Shown: piece by piece, positions 61,223-64,000 of the stretch
Layout of the letters: each line of letters begins with the position of its first letter
Position numbering within the stretch: the stretch's first letter is position 1
Origin: Acinetobacter kookii
Lineage (GTDB): Bacteria; Pseudomonadota; Gammaproteobacteria; Pseudomonadales; Moraxellaceae
NCBI RefSeq assembly: GCF_900096895.1
Contig: NZ_FMYO01000001.1
Location: 124,001 to 188,000, forward strand
Length of the DNA: 64,000 nucleotides
Direction of reading: 5' to 3'
Notes under the pieces: model-generated
Told to the model about the DNA's origin: nothing
Databases searched by the model: none
What the model saw: the letters and a program-made list of their open reading frames with translations, nothing else
Made by a program: the position numbers and the translations under genes

Positions 61223-62052
61223 TGAGTTCGTCTCTAACAACGAATAAATCACCGATTCAACCTGAAGTTGATAAAGTCCCAGCGCTTGGCTTGCTTAAGT
61301 TATTAAGCAAGCTGAAGGGCTTGGTCATCCCAGTTTTTGCGTTAATCCTGTGTGAAGTATTCGTGAGAAATGGGGTGATTGAACCTTACCTGCTTCCTGC
61401 CCCAAGCAGCTTATGGCAGTCACTCCTGGAACTGTCTTCAGGCGATTTGTGGCTACATATCTGGACCAGTACCTGGCGGGTATTTCTTGGTTTCTTTATC
61501 GGTAGCGGACTTGCACTGATTTTCGCAATTTTTGTAGGTTTAAATAAACAGGCGGAAGAATTTCTAGAACCTTCTTTTTCAGCGATTAAGTCGATTCCAA
61601 GCCTGGCCTGGATTCCACTATTATTGTTGTGGTTAGGCATTGATGAAGCCTCTAAAATTATCCTGATTGCCATCGGTGCATTTTTCCCGACCTATACCAA
61701 TACCGTTGCCGCCATTCACGGCGTAGACCGCAAGCTAATTGAAGTGGCGCAAGTCTATCGGTTGAAATACTTTCAACAGATTAAGGAGATTGTACTTCCT
61801 GCAGCATCCCCGGGTATTTTAACCGGTCTACGCAACAGCCTGAGCTTGTCCTGGATGTTTATGATTGCAGCTGAACTGATTGCCGCAACCCAAGGGATCG
61901 GTTATTTGCTCAGTGATGGCCGGGAAACCTCCCGACCCGACATTGTGATTATTGCCATTATCTTACTGGCCATTTTAGGCAAAATGACCGATAGCTTAAT
62001 GAAAATTGCTGAAAGCTGGCTGTTACGCTGGCGTGATGTGGTCAAAAAATAA
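61222..62052 (+). CDS. SsuC/TauC-type ABC permease
   Basis: A 276-aa inner-membrane permease with about six membrane segments. The EAA loop is seen around LIEVAQVYRLKYFQQIKEIV and LPAASPGILTGLRNSLSLSW; YLLPAPSSLWQ near the start is typical of SsuC/TauC. It should import the ligand of the upstream binding protein. No ATPase gene follows: the next genes are convergent, so the pump must borrow an ATPase. Confidence 0.9.
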   Translation: MSSSLTTNKSPIQPEVDKVPALGLLKLLSKLKGLVIPVFALILCEVFVRNGVIEPYLLPAPSSLWQSLLELSSGDLWLHIWTSTWRVFLGFFIGSGLALIFAIFVGLNKQAEEFLEPSFSAIKSIPSLAWIPLLLLWLGIDEASKIILIAIGAFFPTYTNTVAAIHGVDRKLIEVAQVYRLKYFQQIKEIVLPAASPGILTGLRNSLSLSWMFMIAAELIAATQGIGYLLSDGRETSRPDIVIIAIILLAILGKMTDSLMKIAESWLLRWRDVVKK

Positions 62053-62076
62053 AGCGCATGCTGCGCTTTATTTTTT
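62044..62076. terminator. two-way terminator between ssuC-like and prmC genes
   Basis: AAAAAATAAAGCGCA / TGCGCTTTATTTTTT with a 3-base loop. It includes the permease stop and serves both convergent transcripts. Confidence 0.9.
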
Positions 62077-62089
62077 ATCTTTTTTAAGA

Positions 62090-62908
62090 TTAATGTGGCC
62101 ACTGCCCTAAAGTCACACGGTCATTACCGCCATAGTCTTTTACGGTACGCACCTGCTTATAACCGGCTTGAGTAAAGATATGCCGTACCGCATCCCCCTG
62201 ATCATAACCATGTTCCAGCACCACCCAGCCATTGACGGTTAAATGCTTTTTGCCTTGTACGATAATCTGCTCCAAATCTGCCAGACCTTGTTTGTCTGCC
62301 ACCAAAGCACGCTCCGGTTCAGTCGCCAGATCCTGCATATGGATATCCTCCGCATCGATATACGGCGGATTGGAAACAATGACATCAAAGAACTCACGTC
62401 CCAAAGGTTTAAACCAGGAACCACAGACAAAGCGCACATGTTCAAGGTCATGCTTTTCGGCATTAAACTGAGCAACTTCTAGAGTCGGTGCATAAATATC
62501 GGTTGCCGTAATAGACCAATCTGGACGTTCGCTGGCAAGAGATAAAGCAATGGCTCCGGTTCCAGTACCTAAATCGACAATTCGGGCATCTTCAGGCAAG
62601 TCAAGTTTCAGTACCGTTTCCACCAGTACTTCTGTATCTGGACGTGGCACCAAGGTATCTTTAGTGACTTTTAAATCCAGTGTCCAGAATGGCTGTGACC
62701 CCGTGACATAAGCCAGGGGTTCACCTGCTGCAATACGTGCCAGGCCATTACGATATGCCTGTTCTTGCTCTGCTGTTAATTCCAGAGTTTTTTTCAACGG
62801 CAAATCAAAAGCATCTATTTGGGTAATGTGCTCAAGCAACCAGGCATTTTCCTGGCGTTCATAACTTTCTGCATCACCACGTAAGGCCAAGGCCTGTGCA
62901 ATATTCAT
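62090..62908 (-). CDS. prmC: release-factor glutamine methyltransferase
   Basis: A 272-aa protein that methylates the Gln of the GGQ motif in PrfA and PrfB. AdoMet motif VDLGTGTGAIALSLA (about 115-130) and catalytic NPPY (VIVSNPPYID) are present; the N-terminal helical domain is usual. Its ATG shares one base with the prfA stop (TAATG), so it is co-translated with its substrate. Confidence 0.96.
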   Translation of the reverse strand: MNIAQALALRGDAESYERQENAWLLEHITQIDAFDLPLKKTLELTAEQEQAYRNGLARIAAGEPLAYVTGSQPFWTLDLKVTKDTLVPRPDTEVLVETVLKLDLPEDARIVDLGTGTGAIALSLASERPDWSITATDIYAPTLEVAQFNAEKHDLEHVRFVCGSWFKPLGREFFDVIVSNPPYIDAEDIHMQDLATEPERALVADKQGLADLEQIIVQGKKHLTVNGWVVLEHGYDQGDAVRHIFTQAGYKQVRTVKDYGGNDRVTLGQWPH

Positions 62909-63996
62909 TAGCCACCATTCTGCTGTGCAAGAAGTGCCAGCTGGTCGGCCTGATATTCACGATGCAAGCTGTCCAGCAATTCGGTCAAATCACCTTCCAT
63001 AACGGCATCCAGCTTATATAAGGTCAGGTTAATACGATGATCGGTCATGCGGCCTTGCGGATAGTTATAGGTACGGATACGTTCCGAACGGTCGCCCGAA
63101 CCGACCAGATCACGGCGCATTTCCGAGGTTGCCGCATCGGCTGCCGCACGTTTGGCATTTTCCAGGCGTGAAACCAGCAGTGCCATGGCTTTGGCCTTGT
63201 TCTTATGCTGTGAACGTTCATCCTGACATTCCACCACCGTACCGGTTGGAATGTGGGTAATACGGACTGCCGAATCGGTTTTGTTAATGTGCTGACCACC
63301 GGCACCGGATGCACGGTAAGTATCAATACGCAAGTCTGCCGGGTTAATCTCTACCGAGGTATCGACATCGACTTCAGGCAAAATGGCCACCGTACAGGCT
63401 GAGGTATGCACACGGCCTTGTGATTCGGTTGCAGGAACGCGCTGTACGCGGTGAGCACCACTTTCAAATTTCAGGCGACCATATACCCCTTCACCATTAA
63501 TCAGGCAGATGACTTCTTTATAACCGCCATGCTCCCCTTCATTTTCAGACAGGATTTCTATGCGCCAGCCTTGGCTTTCTGCATATTTGCTATACATGCG
63601 GAATAAGTCACCCGAGAAAATTGCAGCTTCATCGCCACCGGTTCCAGCACGAATTTCAAGATAGGCAGAGTTGGCATCATTTGGATCTTTCGGAATCATC
63701 AGGATATTTAAGTCTGCTTCCAGTTGCTCCAGCAGCGCCTTATTGTCTTTTATTTCTTCCTGCGCCATTTCCTTAAAGTCAGGATCGCTTAACATGGCTT
63801 CAGCAGTTTGTATATCTTCTTCTGCCTGACGGAATTTGCTCCAGACTTCAGTAATTTCAGATAAATCACTATGCTCACGAGACAATTGGCGGAAGCGTTT
63901 GTTATCTGAAATCACTTCAACGTCGGCAAGTAATGCGTTTAATTCTTCGTGACGGTCAGAAAGTTGATCTAATCGTAAACGTAACGATTCTTTCAT
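62908..63996 (-). CDS. prfA: peptide chain release factor 1
   Basis: A 362-aa protein that ends translation at UAG and UAA. The stop-codon anticodon-like motif PAT (RVPATESQG) and the catalytic GGQ ([10 protein letters not shown]) are intact, and the first helices are normal. The ATG at 63996 lies four bases from the window end, so its upstream region is not visible. First of the prfA-prmC operon within this view. Confidence 0.97.
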   Translation of the reverse strand: MKESLRLRLDQLSDRHEELNALLADVEVISDNKRFRQLSREHSDLSEITEVWSKFRQAEEDIQTAEAMLSDPDFKEMAQEEIKDNKALLEQLEADLNILMIPKDPNDANSAYLEIRAGTGGDEAAIFSGDLFRMYSKYAESQGWRIEILSENEGEHGGYKEVICLINGEGVYGRLKFESGAHRVQRVPATESQGRVHTSACTVAILPEVDVDTSVEINPADLRIDTYRASGAGGQHINKTDSAVRITHIPTGTVVECQDERSQHKNKAKAMALLVSRLENAKRAAADAATSEMRRDLVGSGDRSERIRTYNYPQGRMTDHRINLTLYKLDAVMEGDLTELLDSLHREYQADQLALLAQQNGG

Positions 63997-64000
63997 TTTG

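Noticed and set aside
1..64000. tRNA, rRNA, riboswitch and CRISPR search by eye
   Set aside because: No cloverleaf next to the integrase, no rRNA core sequences and no spaced repeats were found; small structured RNAs could still be missed without a covariance search.

Overview
The window reads as Acinetobacter chromosome. Support comes from the protein set (GTG-started AcnB, a long TamA next to TamB, Coq7, PpnP, the FolB/FolK pair, PrmC/PrfA), the AT-rich non-coding DNA, and a plasmid segment carrying Rep_3/RepB replication genes and XerC/XerD 'pdif' sites of the kind known from Acinetobacter plasmids. The genus is an inference from sequence character; no search was run.

Layout. (1) 1-7.7 kb: right end of a prophage or integrative element. 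It holds a 5'-truncated OLD-like ATPase/TOPRIM gene convergent with a C5-cytosine methyltransferase, a lipoprotein gene, a chain of overlapping small phage genes around a RecA-like ATPase, and a terminal tyrosine integrase. (2) 8.3-38.1 kb: core chromosome. It holds a VIT-type iron/manganese transporter behind a Fur-box-like repeat, the yhiI-rbbA-yhhJ export operon, a CDF metal exporter, a LOV-GGDEF-EAL protein convergent with a Cache-GGDEF diguanylate cyclase, a PD-(D/E)XK nuclease-like gene downstream of acnB, a cold-shock gene, small lipoproteins, tamA-tamB, an LplT-like MFS gene with coq7, a DedA gene and ppnP. (3) 38.5-50.4 kb: an apparently integrated plasmid between two 1482-bp copies of one insertion sequence in the same orientation. 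(4) 50.7-64 kb: core chromosome again: folB-folK, an ABC1/UbiB-family kinase, a MoeB/ThiF-family enzyme, an acyl-CoA synthetase / acyl-CoA dehydrogenase / SDR set with a divergent AraC regulator, a sulfonate-type binding protein and permease, and prfA-prmC.

The integrated plasmid is the most striking part. The DNA between the IS copies starts and ends with the same 5 bases (AGAGC), as expected if the IS had entered a circular plasmid and the plasmid was then joined to the chromosome. The first AGAGC abuts the XerC arm of a pdif site. Six 28-bp pdif sites follow in strictly alternating orientation and cut the DNA into five cassettes: a YezG/DUF600-like immunity gene; BrnT/BrnA; an AT-rich unknown gene that fills its cassette from site to site; a HigB/HigA-type pair plus an Ash-like gene; and a restriction-modification pair with a 49-aa ribbon-helix-helix gene. 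The plasmid backbone (GNAT gene, repeat-rich origin with five full iterons, repB, and a second replication-type gene) completes the circle.

How it fits together: the toxin-antitoxin and restriction-modification cassettes would stabilise the plasmid, and the pdif sites give a XerCD-based way of shuffling them. The flanking direct IS repeats would allow the whole plasmid to loop out again. Two decayed or related copies of one small gene, one in the chromosome beside the insertion and one inside a cassette, suggest the locus has received mobile DNA more than once. No rRNA, tRNA or CRISPR array was seen.
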